In this document: one piece after another, positions 44,851 to 55,070 of the stretch
Numbering within the stretch: the first letter of the stretch is position 1
Layout: each line of letters begins with the position of its first letter
Assembly: GCA_011009095.1 (NCBI GenBank)
Contig: VTPC01000032.1
Location: forward strand, 22,133-86,132
Source: Ignelater luminosus
Lineage: Eukaryota > Arthropoda > Insecta > Coleoptera > Elateridae
Length of the DNA: 64,000 nucleotides
Reading direction: 5' to 3'
The notes under the pieces: generated by a model
Database searches by the model: none
Told to the model about the DNA's origin: nothing
The model's input: the letters and a program-made list of their open reading frames with translations, nothing else
Program-made: the position numbers and the translations under genes

Positions 44851-47258
44851 TCTACAATACTATTTCAATTGTCCTATGGCACTTTCTCAAGATATCTTTT
44901 GAGCTGTTAGAGACTATAACAAGGACCGTTAAGAAGTGTTCTAGTTTTATGTTAATGTTAAAAATCATCTTTCAAGGACTCTCTCTCAATTAGAGATATC
45001 TGGTCTAGCAAATTGTTCATCAAACTGATCGATGCAGCATTGAAGTGAGTAACCATTATGCTGCATAGTTTATCTAATAAATTTAATTTTTTATACGTAA
45101 AAGCTTTTTGGCAGTTAAAATGTGCTCAGTGGATTTTTTAGTAGTAAAAGTAATTTTTTTAAATGAACTAGATTTTCTAATCTTATAGAAGGAATCAGGT
45201 AGAGTGACAGAATTAAATGCTAAGGAAAGGAAAGAATGATAATTCCATAAGAAAATATTTGAGTATGAAATCTGAAGTCACAACATGGCAGTAAAATTTT
45301 TACTTACTGTAAGTATGATCAGTGCTTGATTCCGTCTATGGCCTTAATAATTAAGAACTCAGTTTCATAATTTTAAACCAGAATTTGATAATGTAGGCAA
45401 TAGCATGAGATAGACAAGTACAATAACTACAAAACAGAAATTTTCTAGGATTCTGAAAACATTCAAAGGTCTGCATTGAGGTGAAGGAACTCTAAATTTG
45501 ATAATTTTTTATGTTTAATTGTAGATTCTTAATCAAGGCTTTTGAAATCTATATAGTGGAAATCTAAATTCTTTAATAGGGGCTAGTTGTCTTCAAAAGA
45601 ACGGAGGATTCGCCACCTTAAGAAGTGCCATTGTTTGAATTAGCAGTAATTATGACCGAGTTTTTCTGTTTTATCAATGTTTAAACAATTTGAACTCAAA
45701 TAATGTTAATTTGCAATAATTATTTTCCGAATAGTATATTGCATTTTAAAAATTATAAAACCGTTTTTCACTATTGTCGAGTTCTTTAAATTCAGAATTC
45801 AAATCAATAATTACAGCTTCCCTACTTTATCACAAAGAAACTTCTTTAAAGTTGCATCTTGCACTTTGATGCATCAAAGTTCAGACAATAACGACCTCAT
45901 TAAAAGTAATCATCTCATTACAGGTCATTAATTTAAAAACATTTTAAGAACACAATTTTAGACAACGCCTTCGGAATTAATTCAGTGACAAGCAGTTACT
46001 GTTTTAAGACAATCTTGTTATTCTAAGAACTTTCAGTGTAGTACCTACTATATATGAAACCCGAAGTGTGAACAGTTTTATAAATTTATACTGAAATATA
46101 GTAGCTAGCAGCAAACACCTTTAGTGTATACAAAATGGGCATTTTGGGCGAACCTGTTTATTCTTTAAACATAATAACGTTCATACATAAATCCTTACAC
46201 ATCTTCGAGCGTGCGCTTACAAAATATCATGTTAGAATTTCACATAAAAAAAGGCGATTGAAAAGTTTATAGAAAGATTTTCAAACAGCATCAGGTCCAG
46301 TTCTCTAGCTGATACACCTTCATCCCAGTCGATTGGTGAGCTTTCGTAAGGCTTTGCCGACGAAGTAGCGATACCTGTAGGCTTCGCAGCACAATTAAGG
46401 TTTCAGAATACGCTCGCGACTGCTTCCCGGGGGCAAACAACTCAAGATTGAATATGAAAATTTAATCAGGTAATTTCATAGGGGATGATGCTTCAATGCT
46501 CTTCCGAGAAATTGTGTTCGTTGCTCCTTTGCTTCGTGCTATAACAATTTTCTAAAATGTAATTACTTCAAAAATTACGTGTAATCTGAAATTAGCTATC
46601 ACTAATTTGTGTTTGCCCTCGGAGAGATTGCGAAACAATTGTGTTCACGCTCCGTCCCTGAAGCCCGCCGGGATGTTCAGAATGTCTTTAAAATTATGAA
46701 TTCGAGGTAAAATTAAAAATTAAATCATCATCTCCTTAGGGTACACCGTGGAAGGCAACTTGAAATGGGAGAAAATGGAGTTTAGTGTTCAGGAGCTTAC
46801 ATCGCTTGGGTAAAAAAAATAATCACTGTTGACATTTAAGTGTTCTGCGAGGATTACTACAAGTGTAAAGCAAGAGATTTATACTATTCAAAGTGAAGCG
46901 GCGCAAAAATTTCCTTAATTTCTTTTTTCATATTGTTAAAATAAAGTCTGGTGTGCTTTCGTTGTTTTAAATGGCATTCTATTTTTAGATATCGGTGCTA
47001 AAAATTGATTTTTGTGTTCAGTTTTTTATTTCTACATATAAGCCGTTTTCATTAACTCCTTTTGCTATATTTGCGGTTAGGTCTACGTTTTATTAGATTT
47101 GAAGCAGCCGGTGAAGGGATGTTGGTTTAGGACAACAACCATAGAAATGAAACCACCATATTAACTTTATATTGTGTTGTGTACCGAACGAGTCGAATAT
47201 GTGAAAGTGTGACTTTCAGCAGTAGAGTTTCTTTCTTTATAAAATTTTTCTTTTGCAG
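44851..47258 (+). other. Distal part of the long intron, no supported gene
   Basis: No coding sequence or transposon was recognised. GC is a little higher at about 46290-46450 and 46620-46760. The intron ends with a strong polypyrimidine acceptor, aaaatttttcttttgcag, with AG at 47257-47258. Confidence 0.55.
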
Positions 47259-47468
47259 GCGTAGATCGATCGTATCGTTCAGATGATACCGAAGATGCCG
47301 TGACAACAGACAACCCGACGACCCCTTTTCCAACGCCTCCCCCCACGTTGGTATCACCTAGGTCACCACTGCCCCATCATCGTCAAGCTTCTCCGTTTCC
47401 TTTAGAAAACACCAACACGCGAAGAATACACTATGCCACTCCTCAAGACCGCTTGCGTGGGAATAACG
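47259..47468 (+). CDS. Host gene exon 2 of 4 seen (Pro-rich segment)
   Basis: This 210-nt, phase 1-1 exon follows ttcttttgcag and ends AATAACG/gcaagt, a GC donor. It encodes VDRSYRSDDTEDAVTTDNPT, then TPFPTPPPTLVSPRSPLPHH, RQASPFPLENTNTRRIHYAT and PQDRLRGNNG after splicing. The start is acidic and the middle is proline-rich, with several PxxP words that could bind SH3 domains and Ser/Thr-Pro sites for phosphorylation. No domain or membrane segment occurs, so the region is probably disordered. The GC donor was chosen because only it keeps the frame into the next exon (phase 1); reading on past the donor meets a stop codon at 47474-47476. Confidence 0.82.
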
Positions 47469-47530
47469 GCAAGTAGTTCGGTTGGTGGTGGTTATGTGTT
47501 TGTTTGTACATGGATCGTTCTTGATTGCAG
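47469..47530 (+). other. 62-nt GC-AG intron
   Basis: The intron begins gcaagtagttcgg and ends ttgattgcag. GC-AG introns are a known minority class, and the donor here fits their strong consensus (G/GCAAGT). The length of 62 nt is close to the short-intron mode of insects. It is not a multiple of three and holds an in-frame TAG at 47474-47476, so retention would truncate the protein after NNGK. A GT at 47473-47474 would be a conventional donor but would shift the frame. An ATG at 47494 gives a hydrophobic peptide (MCLFVHGSFLIA) in frame with the next exon; this is probably chance. Confidence 0.75.
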
Positions 47531-47728
47531 GGGAAGTTGTGTACTCGAGCAACAAAAAGGGCCTTACGAACAGCACTTTGGGTCGTAGCGGCCGGGGTCG
47601 CCACGGTCGTACAGGGGGCATGACGTCCTCTAGTAGCGCCACTTCCTGCAACAGCTGCGCGGATGGGGGTCGCAGCAACGATGTCACGTACCACGGGGAT
47701 CCTCAGCAGCGCCTCTGCTTAAACAATG
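47531..47728 (+). CDS. Host gene exon 3 of 4 seen (Gly/Arg/Ser-rich segment)
   Basis: This 198-nt exon is phase 1-1, with acceptor ttgattgcag and donor AACAATG/gtgaga. It encodes EVVYSSNKKGLTNSTLGRSG, RGRHGRTGGMTSSSSATSCN, SCADGGRSNDVTYHGDPQQR and ends LCLNNG. The TLGRSGRGRHGRTGG stretch recalls GTLGRRGLKG in exon 1. Three cysteines sit in a short span (SCNSCADGG and LCL). The segment is basic, flexible and low-complexity. It is markedly more GC-rich than flanking introns, with many G/C third positions. It probably belongs to a cytoplasmic or nuclear regulatory tail; no enzyme motif is present. Confidence 0.82.
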
Positions 47729-48539
47729 GTGAGATAAAACAAGACAAACACACGCACTAATGCGACACTGATCCGGGAATCCGGGGAGGGTAACCCACGA
47801 CATCCAACTCATGTAACGCAATTAACACGCGAGTGAAGTTAAGTTAATGAGTGACGACTCGTAATTAGCTTAACACTGGATAGATGCGCCACTACACGTA
47901 TCTCACATCAGTTAAATGAATTACGCCATTATCCGTACGTCACGCAAAGCGAGTTCAAGTGCTCTCTTTACTCTAAAGCCAAAGAAGAGATTTAGAGCCA
48001 AATTAAAGTACTACCCTTTGAGCCTCAGCTTTACGAATACAAAAATACCTAGCGTCATATACCCCATTAAGGTTCAAAGCTTTAGGGATGGAACTTTTGG
48101 GGTAACTTTATAATTAGATCGCAAATCCACTGTCCGTTGTCCGCCTCGATTCCATAATCCCCTCAGTGCATTCGCGGGGTTGCCTGACGTAATTGTAAAC
48201 ATTGATAACCGCATTAATTAGGGAGAAGTTTTTCCTAAAAGCTAACTCTTATTTTCCTAGAAAGTTACTGCCCACGTTTGTACACTTGACATGAAATGTC
48301 CGACATAAAACTAATTTATAACTTTATTACGACTAAAAAACCTTATCATTAAACCTACTGCAGTAATTTCTCTTGATAATCAACACCATGCACCTGGTAT
48401 ATAACGTAATAAAAGACCTTACACCGCAGAGTAATGTAATTTTTAAGAAAGTATAGCACGAAACTTCTTTTATTATACATAATTTTACCGTAACATTTAT
48501 AACAGAAATATAGAAAAATTCGTGTTTTTATCACCGCAG
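47729..48539 (+). other. 811-nt intron between exons 3 and 4
   Basis: Boundaries are gtgaga at 47729 and tttttatcaccgcag ending at 48539. No transposon or gene was recognised inside; a 65-codon frame at 47916-48113 is not supported. Confidence 0.75.
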
Positions 48540-48698
48540 GTGTAAATGAGGAATCTCCACCAGAGCCAGCACCACCAGAGGTGCCTCCCCGTGGACCTTC
48601 CTTACATTCTGCAACGTTGCGACGACGTGCTGAATATTCTCTTCCCGTTGGCGAATCTAGTCAAAACAGCCAAGAATCGCAATTCCTGTCGCAAGGGG
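48540..48698 (+). CDS. Host gene exon 4 of 4 seen (PPEVPPRG segment)
   Basis: This 159-nt, phase 1-1 exon lies between tttttatcaccgcag and the donor AAGGGG/gtgagt. It encodes VNEESPPEPAPPEVPPRGPS, LHSATLRRRAEYSLPVGESS and QNSQESQFLSQG. PPEVPPRG is a good class II SH3-ligand motif (PxxPxR), followed by a basic RRR. As recalled, the cytoplasmic domain of Drosophila Ten-m has a similar APPDVPPRNP segment, also shortly after a GV dipeptide, which is the main reason for proposing a teneurin; this was not checked by alignment. If right, the transmembrane and EGF/NHL/YD-repeat exons would lie downstream of the window. The next exon was not found in the remaining 15.3 kb. Confidence 0.82.
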
Positions 48699-51145
48699 GT
48701 GAGTAGCTTAGCATAAGTGCCGGATATAACGAATCACAACCGTACAATTCCGTCTCGTCTGGCGGGGCATCTTTATGGGGTCATTAGTTTTAATTCGCAG
48801 CAGAATAGAACGGGTCAGTTGCTGTCCTGCTCTCTGCATGCAACCGATGAATACTAATGCGGCGACCCCATGTTGACTGTAAATTTTATTACTACTTAGT
48901 GGTACATTAGTAGTGATTGGAACGGTACTCGGCCGTTGCGTGTCGGTTTTATGTAGGAACGTAGTGTGATATATCGCGCCCTCGCTTCGTCTTCAAAGTA
49001 AACTACTTTGTAGAAATTTTCGCACCCTCGTCACATTTTTAGACGTGTCTTGTAATCCGTTATGCACACGTCATCACTCTTCGATTGTATGCAAATGACG
49101 TCATCAAGTTTTTCAGGAAACTTGATCGCCCATCGTGACAGTAAGATATAGTGGCCGTATGCTTTGACCAATTTATTATTTATATAATGTGAGTGATAGA
49201 TACGACTGTATTCTTGCATGCACATTTACTCTTTGATATTTTGTGCATTATAGAAGAAGTTCCATTTGTCGAAGATGTTATTGCGGAAACCTGAAAGGCC
49301 ATATAAAAAAATATCACCACGTCCATCTTTATTTGTTTACATAAATTACGAGACGGACTCTGAACGCTTATGTTTTATCACTGTGCTAGCCTTTTACTTA
49401 GATTATTAGATGTTTAATGTGCGTGCTTTTGAGCATAATAGAAACGTTAATTTTTTAAAATAATTATTAAATGCGCCCTACAACATAAATCAAATTGTAG
49501 AGGCTTCTCAAACATTTTAATGTAATTAATTCACTAATTCGGTAAAACCGACAAATCAACAGAGTTAAATCAGACTAAGCAAATTGAATAAAATTACTTC
49601 GAATGCACTAATCAAAACGCATACAATCAAAGGCACCGAAAGAGGGTTGTAAGATGGTGCATTTGCACACTGAGAAATATGTTATGGTAAATTTACAGCA
49701 ATAAAAGTTGGACACAAAAGGCCAGCGTGCGAAAACGTAATATTACACCTTACTTGAATTTTACAGCTTTGTAAAATAGTTGTAAGTTTCATTACGTGAA
49801 ATTGCACAGTCCTACTGGTAGATTAGTGTAGAGTCCCTAAATGTAACTTGCAGTCTGCTGTTAATTGGGGTTAGACCACGGATGTCAATTTTTCCTAGTA
49901 GTAGTAAAATATGATTTGAGACTTTTGAAATCTGACAATTTTAGAAATGCAATGTGCATTATTAGTCAAACTAATTTTTTTGCTTGCGCACAACCATCTA
50001 GCTGTATTTCTCCAGCGCTCTAGGTTTTCAAGGGCCTGGAAATTCAGGAGGTGAATACTTTGGATATGTTGTTAAGAACATCAAATAGAGTAACTGTGCA
50101 ATGTTGTCAGATCTCTTTGATTTTTACAAGGTTAAAACCTACCTGTGCTTCATTGCTCTGTGCCGTTAAATAGCGGGTAGAGACCCTTAATATTAATTAT
50201 CACAGTGAATACAAGAATTGCGGACCAAGCCTTTGATTTCCGGGATTACAAGACGGCGAAATGCCAAAGAATTTCTTGTTGTTAGCGCAAACTTTTGTTT
50301 TATATCAATTTGAAGTCAATATAGTTAGTTAGTTTGAATATTTGTGATCTTTTGGGTCAGCTTTTAAATTAAGTTAGATTGTAAACTATCAAATACATTG
50401 CCACAGCTTACATTAACTTTTAAAAAGTATTTTAGAATAATTTTAATGCAAGCTACAATCAATATCTAACCAAATGTCATGAAAATTGGGCCTTTTCTCG
50501 TCACAGTCACATGAAGAGTTTCCTGTGACCATGTGCGCGACATTGAGACGGCGAGGAGCGCTATGTTCAGGAAACATACTTGCCCATCCACACTTGATAA
50601 GATTTTGGTTCACGGGTTTCCGTTAATAGAGAGAGGGGGAATTGAGTTTTCAAAAGACATCGATTATGGTCTATGCATCCAGTGCATTTTAAGATTACAG
50701 CAAAATGGGCAAAATCACAGCCACGCGGTGTATCACGCCGGAATTGGATCAATTTTGGTATAGTAGATTTCAGCTTTTAAGGAATACCATTTGATTACAT
50801 TAAGAAGCGCATTGTTCTATTGATTATTTTGGTCACACCTTGAAACGTTTTTTGGACTTTCAAGTCAAAACTTTAATTAAGTTAACTCTGAAGGTTTCGA
50901 GGTTCTCCTGACTGTTTGGGAATAGGCAACACGTCTTACAATTCAGAGATATCTTTGTGTAATTACAAATTTTAAAAACAAAATGAATCATGCTTGTATG
51001 GTTTGTTTTCTATCATACATGTCAATGTCAAAATTTCTCAATTTATGCTGGTTAGAATAAAATTTTCTTTTTTAGGAAAGTAAACAAACTGAGCAGATTT
51101 GTACAAGGGTTAAACAGAAAATATAACCAAACAAACAAGAGTAGA
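48699..51145 (+). other. Intron downstream of exon 4, no supported gene
   Basis: Starts with the gtgagt donor. No exon with convincing splice sites and no transposon was recognised. Frames at 49031-49225 (-) and 50533-50763 (+) lack family motifs. Confidence 0.55.
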
Positions 51146-51370
51146 TTACTGCAGTAAATATTCAAACTGCCTTTCATTGCTTTGCTCACACAACATACTT
51201 TGCTGCTGTATTCTTCTTCTAATGCGATCGATGGTGTCAGGAGTGATCGAGTAATATGACTCTACTATTCTTCCTCTTAACTGATCTTCATTTTCTATTG
51301 GGTGTTGATAAATCTCCTCTTGACTTTTCCTCAAAGAAGAAAATTTAATGGAGTCATATCCATATTTCAA
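51146..51370 (-). pseudogene. DDE transposase C-terminal fragment
   Basis: The minus-strand frame reads SLRKSQEEIYQHPIENEDQL, RGRIVESYYSITPDTIDRIR and ends NERQFEYLLQ. It resembles the very C-terminus of a common insect mariner/Tc-like transposase (pattern: VYxTxPxTxxDLRxRIxxACxxITPExLxxVxRxxxxRxxxCxxxxGxxFEHLL). The Asp/Glu catalytic residues would lie upstream, where the sequence runs into unrelated bases and then the gap. It is a short dead fragment. Confidence 0.5.
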
Positions 51371-51421
51371 AAAGTTGCCTTATAAGAAAATAATACCTGC
51401 ACTAGGAAGTTGCTGTTTAAT

Positions 51422-51821
51422 NNNNNNNNNNNNNNNNNNNNNNNNNNNNNNNNNNNNNNNNNNNNNNNNNNNNNNNNNNNNNNNNNNNNNNNNNNNNNNN
51501 NNNNNNNNNNNNNNNNNNNNNNNNNNNNNNNNNNNNNNNNNNNNNNNNNNNNNNNNNNNNNNNNNNNNNNNNNNNNNNNNNNNNNNNNNNNNNNNNNNNN
51601 NNNNNNNNNNNNNNNNNNNNNNNNNNNNNNNNNNNNNNNNNNNNNNNNNNNNNNNNNNNNNNNNNNNNNNNNNNNNNNNNNNNNNNNNNNNNNNNNNNNN
51701 NNNNNNNNNNNNNNNNNNNNNNNNNNNNNNNNNNNNNNNNNNNNNNNNNNNNNNNNNNNNNNNNNNNNNNNNNNNNNNNNNNNNNNNNNNNNNNNNNNNN
51801 NNNNNNNNNNNNNNNNNNNNN
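51422..51821. other. Assembly gap, 400 N
   Basis: Exactly 400 unknown bases. The right edge is inside the Gly-Pro minisatellite, so the gap probably hides more tandem units; the round number suggests an estimated or default length. Confidence 0.95.
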
Positions 51822-52005
51822 TGGGCTCTAACGGGCCGTTTGGGATTTTCCGGAAGTTCTGGCCTGTCGGCCCGTTCGGGTCTGTCGAGCCATTTGGGAC
51901 GTTTGGATGCTTCGGGTCTCGCAGGTCTGTCAGGCTTTTCGGGCCGTTATTTTGGCACTGATCCGAAGTGGACTATTTTCGTGCCGAACCGCATCGGAGG
52001 ATTTT
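51822..52005 (-). repeat. Gly-Pro minisatellite, dispersed repeat copy 2 (inverted)
   Basis: Read on the minus strand this matches the repeat at 15.6-16.9 kb: gcggttcggcacgaaaatag here compares with gcggttcggtatgaaaatag at 16024-16043, and the following aaaataacggcccgaaaagc with aaaaataacagtcgaaaaag near 16086. Tandem cgacagacccgaacgggcc-type words follow up to the gap. The plus-strand translation is Ser/Gly/Leu-rich only because of the repeat. It directly joins the 3' side of a truncated minus-strand LINE. Confidence 0.8.
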
Positions 52006-52049
52006 TCCAGTATATTGTAGATATGGTTTACGCAGGATCTTCCAACGTT

Positions 52050-52660
52050 AAATCCAGATTGATCTCCTATTTTATCTTTTATACTTCTTTCTTCTATTTT
52101 GTTTCTGATTATTTTTCTATGTCGATATCATACTAATACGTCTATAGTCCGTATATTGTTTTTGGTTGTCTTTCTTATAGAGGTTAAATATGCCTTCAAC
52201 GATTCATTCTTTTCCATTTATAGTTTTTTCAAACATATTTCTGAGCATCCGAATCAGTTTTTCTGAGCCATACTTAACTATTCAGGCACAATTCCTTTAT
52301 GTCCTGTCAACCTGTTGTCTTTTGGCGATCTTATTGCGCTCTTTATTTAATTTTCCGTTATTTCCATTTGTTTTTCTTCTATATATGGCTCGTTGTGTTC
52401 GTCTTTTGGGTTTATAAATTGTGGTCTATTTTTTATTAAAAGTTCTTTGTTATAGGTTTCCCAGTCGTAAAGTGGTATGTACTGTATATGTACCTTTTCT
52501 CTGGAGTTGTTTTTTAGGGCTTTTAACATCTTCCAATATGTTGTTCTATATTTTGACACGCCATTTCCTGTCTCGTTCTTTTCTTTATTTACTATTCTTT
52601 TTGTGGCTCTGTTCTTTTCTCTTCTGTTGGTTCATAGGCTCCGATGATAGTTACTTCCCT
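52050..52660 (-). pseudogene. LINE reverse transcriptase fragment (linker and pre-RT)
   Basis: The minus strand encodes KYRTTYWKMLKALKNNSREK, IQYIPLYDWETYNKELLIKN and RPQFINPKDEHNEPYIEEKQ (52347-52559), the linker that precedes RT in a common insect LINE (WKxIKSLR...IxYIPxxxWxxYYxxLLxENR). Degenerate pre-RT blocks follow (VKYGSEKLIRMLRNMFEKTI, 52240-52300; YKKDNQKQYTDYRRISM, 52140-52190, the NYRGIS box). The fragment then ends at the Gly-Pro minisatellite. Its 5' side abuts the transposase remnant at 52.69 kb. It is the same kind of LINE as at 10.5-12.8 kb. Confidence 0.65.
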
Positions 52661-52689
52661 TTCGAAGATTATCATATTCGTTTATCATC

Positions 52690-53160
52690 ATTTAATTTGA
52701 AGCTTGTATTTTTGCGAGCTACATCCTCTTTGACCGTGGCCCAAATTAACTCTAAAAGTCCTAAAAAAGAACAGTAATGTCGTGCGTTTGGGGTATATCT
52801 CACATATTGTTTCTTAAGCGCGCAGGCTATTTCCAGTAACTGAACTTTTAACATATTTTCGTCTTTCTTGCAACCACTCCATACTTTGACTTTTTCTCCA
52901 TGCTAAAGTTAGTTGCGTTTTTAATTGGCGCACTGTTTATAACTACTACAGAATTATTCTCTAACTTTGGCGGAATGTTAATAAAATATCTTTTAAACAC
53001 TTCTGCAGTCATGTCTTCATGATAGTCGCCTGTGCAACGTGATTCAAAAATCAATAATTGCCCTATCTACAAATCCACTGTTACTGCCAATATGCGTCAG
53101 TATTAAACGCTTGGAGCTTTCATTCCTGTACACCATCCTTCTTGAACAGCTTGATACCTG
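52690..53160 (-). pseudogene. IS630/Tc1-like DDE transposase remnant
   Basis: Minus-strand blocks read RLILTHIGSNSGFVD (53080-53130), FESRCTGDYHEDMTAEVFKR (52990-53050), NIPPKLENNSVVVINSAP (52930-52990) and, after frame changes, KKQYVRYTPNARH then LELIWATVKEDVARKNTSFK (52690-52790). These correspond to the DDE_3-type endonuclease: the SVVVxDNAxYH motif (catalytic Asp changed to Asn) and the LNPIELIWAxxK motif (Glu retained in LELIWA). Stops separate the blocks, so the copy is inactive. It lies 5' of the LINE linker on the same strand. Confidence 0.65.
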
Positions 53161-54479
53161 CTTTTGATTTTCCTATTCTGCTATGGTTTTTAGACTAGGG
53201 GTTATGTTCATGTAATAAACCTTCCTTTCTTCCTTTCAGAAACGTAGTATGTCTTTCAAATATTTCTGTCTCCAGAAAACATTTTTTTTCTCTTTTTTGT
53301 AGTAGGTGACTGTGACGAACTTGTTTACCGTATTAAAAATTCATTTTTCTAAAACTACCTCAAAGTCTGTACTTATGTTCATATTCCACTGACACAATAT
53401 TCCGCACTCTGTGGACAGATTCCACCATCCTGGCTTAGTTCATCGACAACACCGAGCTTGAGTACCATTACACTCCTCCTGTCGCGCACTTGGAGGCCTG
53501 ATTTAGTTCAGAGAAGCAGAAGCTCAATTCGCGTATCAAACAAGTCAACCTTTCTGTCTTGATTTATTACGCCACTACCATTCATGATTCCTGCTGAGTA
53601 TCCTGGAAAGCTGTATTGCAATGCACTCGATTGTTGACAAAATATGTGACTTTTTATCTTTTTATCCATTCTACGATCAAACCTGCTCATTAATCATAAA
53701 ATATCCAAATATTTCAGCCTGGTTTCGATGTCAAAATAGTATTGATTGATAATTGATAATTGTCTTGTTTAAAGACGAAAAAATCTTACTTGTAGTATAG
53801 AATACGGAGAAATCAAACAGAAAAGAACAGTACGAAAGAGGAAGATGAAACAAGAGAAGGAAACAAGCTGAAAAAATGCGGAAACGCAGACAAAATAGTT
53901 CTCTATGGTTTTTTCCCTAGGAGGATTTACTTATGTGATTATACGATAGAAAATTCTGGAGCAGAACCGAGTCTTTCCGTATCTTCTTTGGTTTTCAAGT
54001 TAGAGACAAAACAATTGCAAGTTTAAAAGAATATTTTGTTTTCTATGACTAAAAGTAGATTTTTGGATTTTTATGAACCATAGATTCATTTCTTAGGCCG
54101 CACTGAGTTGCATGTTCAGTATCTTTTGAAGTTTTCTAGTTTAAAGTTCAACAAGTAAAGATGAAGCTTATGAATGGAATTACGTCCAGGTCAAACAGGT
54201 CGAAATTATTAAAATAAAACAATAAGTTTCAGGTTAATAATAGTAACACTAATAATAGAACTAATGATAGGAATACTAACTTTGTTTCTAAGCGTAATGT
54301 TTATGAATTGCATGATAATGATCAAAGTAGCTCTGATGATATTCCATTTATAGTAGATTCCGTTCGATTGTTTAGATAATGTTGATGATGGCAGCAATAG
54401 TTCTTTAAACAGTATATGGATGGTTCATGCGATTATTAATAATAAATAATACTGGTGCAAGTTGTAATTGTTAAATGCC
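53161..54479. other. Intronic, no supported gene
   Basis: Nothing recognisable. Gypsy-related sequence could extend leftwards from 54480, but no gag or protease motif was identified before that point. Confidence 0.45.
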
Positions 54480-55070
54480 AGTTAAACTTTTTAAGAGGTA
54501 CATCAAACTTTTAATAATCGACCAGTTTGAAGTTCCAATTTTAGAACTAAATTAAATTTAACAAAAATTGATTAATTGATTCTTCTTCTTTTACTAATAA
54601 AAATGAATTTATTGAATATAATAAAGAGATTTCTAAAGGGACAGGTAAACTTTTCCATAAATATAAAATAATTTCAAAAGAGGGAGCAAAACATTTTGGA
54701 TTAAATGTAACCCCAAAGATTTTCCAAAGGACAAATAAAAAGATCGTCGAGCTAAACAGCTTCGCGTTAAATTTAACATAAAATCAAATACAATTTAAAG
54801 TTAATTCCGTTAAATATCCTGGTCAGATCTCATTGCAAACCTGAATGTATTGAGGCTTTATTAAAAATAGAGGGGCCTAAAAATAAAAAGGAGCTATTGA
54901 GAATATTGGGTATAATAATTAATAATTTAGCCAAGTACATTCCAGATTTAGATAATTTTTGTCTCCATTGAAAAACTTGATAAACTGGACTTGATAATCT
55001 TAAAAATTTCATAACTAAATTTCCTAATTTAAACATCTTTGATGCTTGCATTTCTTAATCGTGAATTTTC
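54480..55070 (+). pseudogene. Gypsy (Ty3-like) pol remnant
   Basis: The plus strand, with frame changes, reads DQFEVPILEL (54520-54550, a protease-proximal VPI/LxL strand), KLFHKYKIISKEGAKHFGLN (54645-54705, the H-K-I...GA.PF.L.. entry of RT), and LKIEGPKNKKELLRILGIII followed by NNLAKYIPDLDNFLSPLKNL (54860-54980). The last block is the RT/RNase H connection MPxPxNxKELxRFLGMxNYLxKFIPxLxxxxxPLRxLL. The catalytic YxDD segment between the second and third block is deleted. It is a defective internal fragment without LTRs. Confidence 0.7.

Noticed and set aside
47494-47760. Signal-peptide-like start MCLFVHGSFLIA in frame with exon 3
   Set aside because: It lies inside the 62-nt intron; spliced reading from exon 2 in phase 1 explains the locus better.
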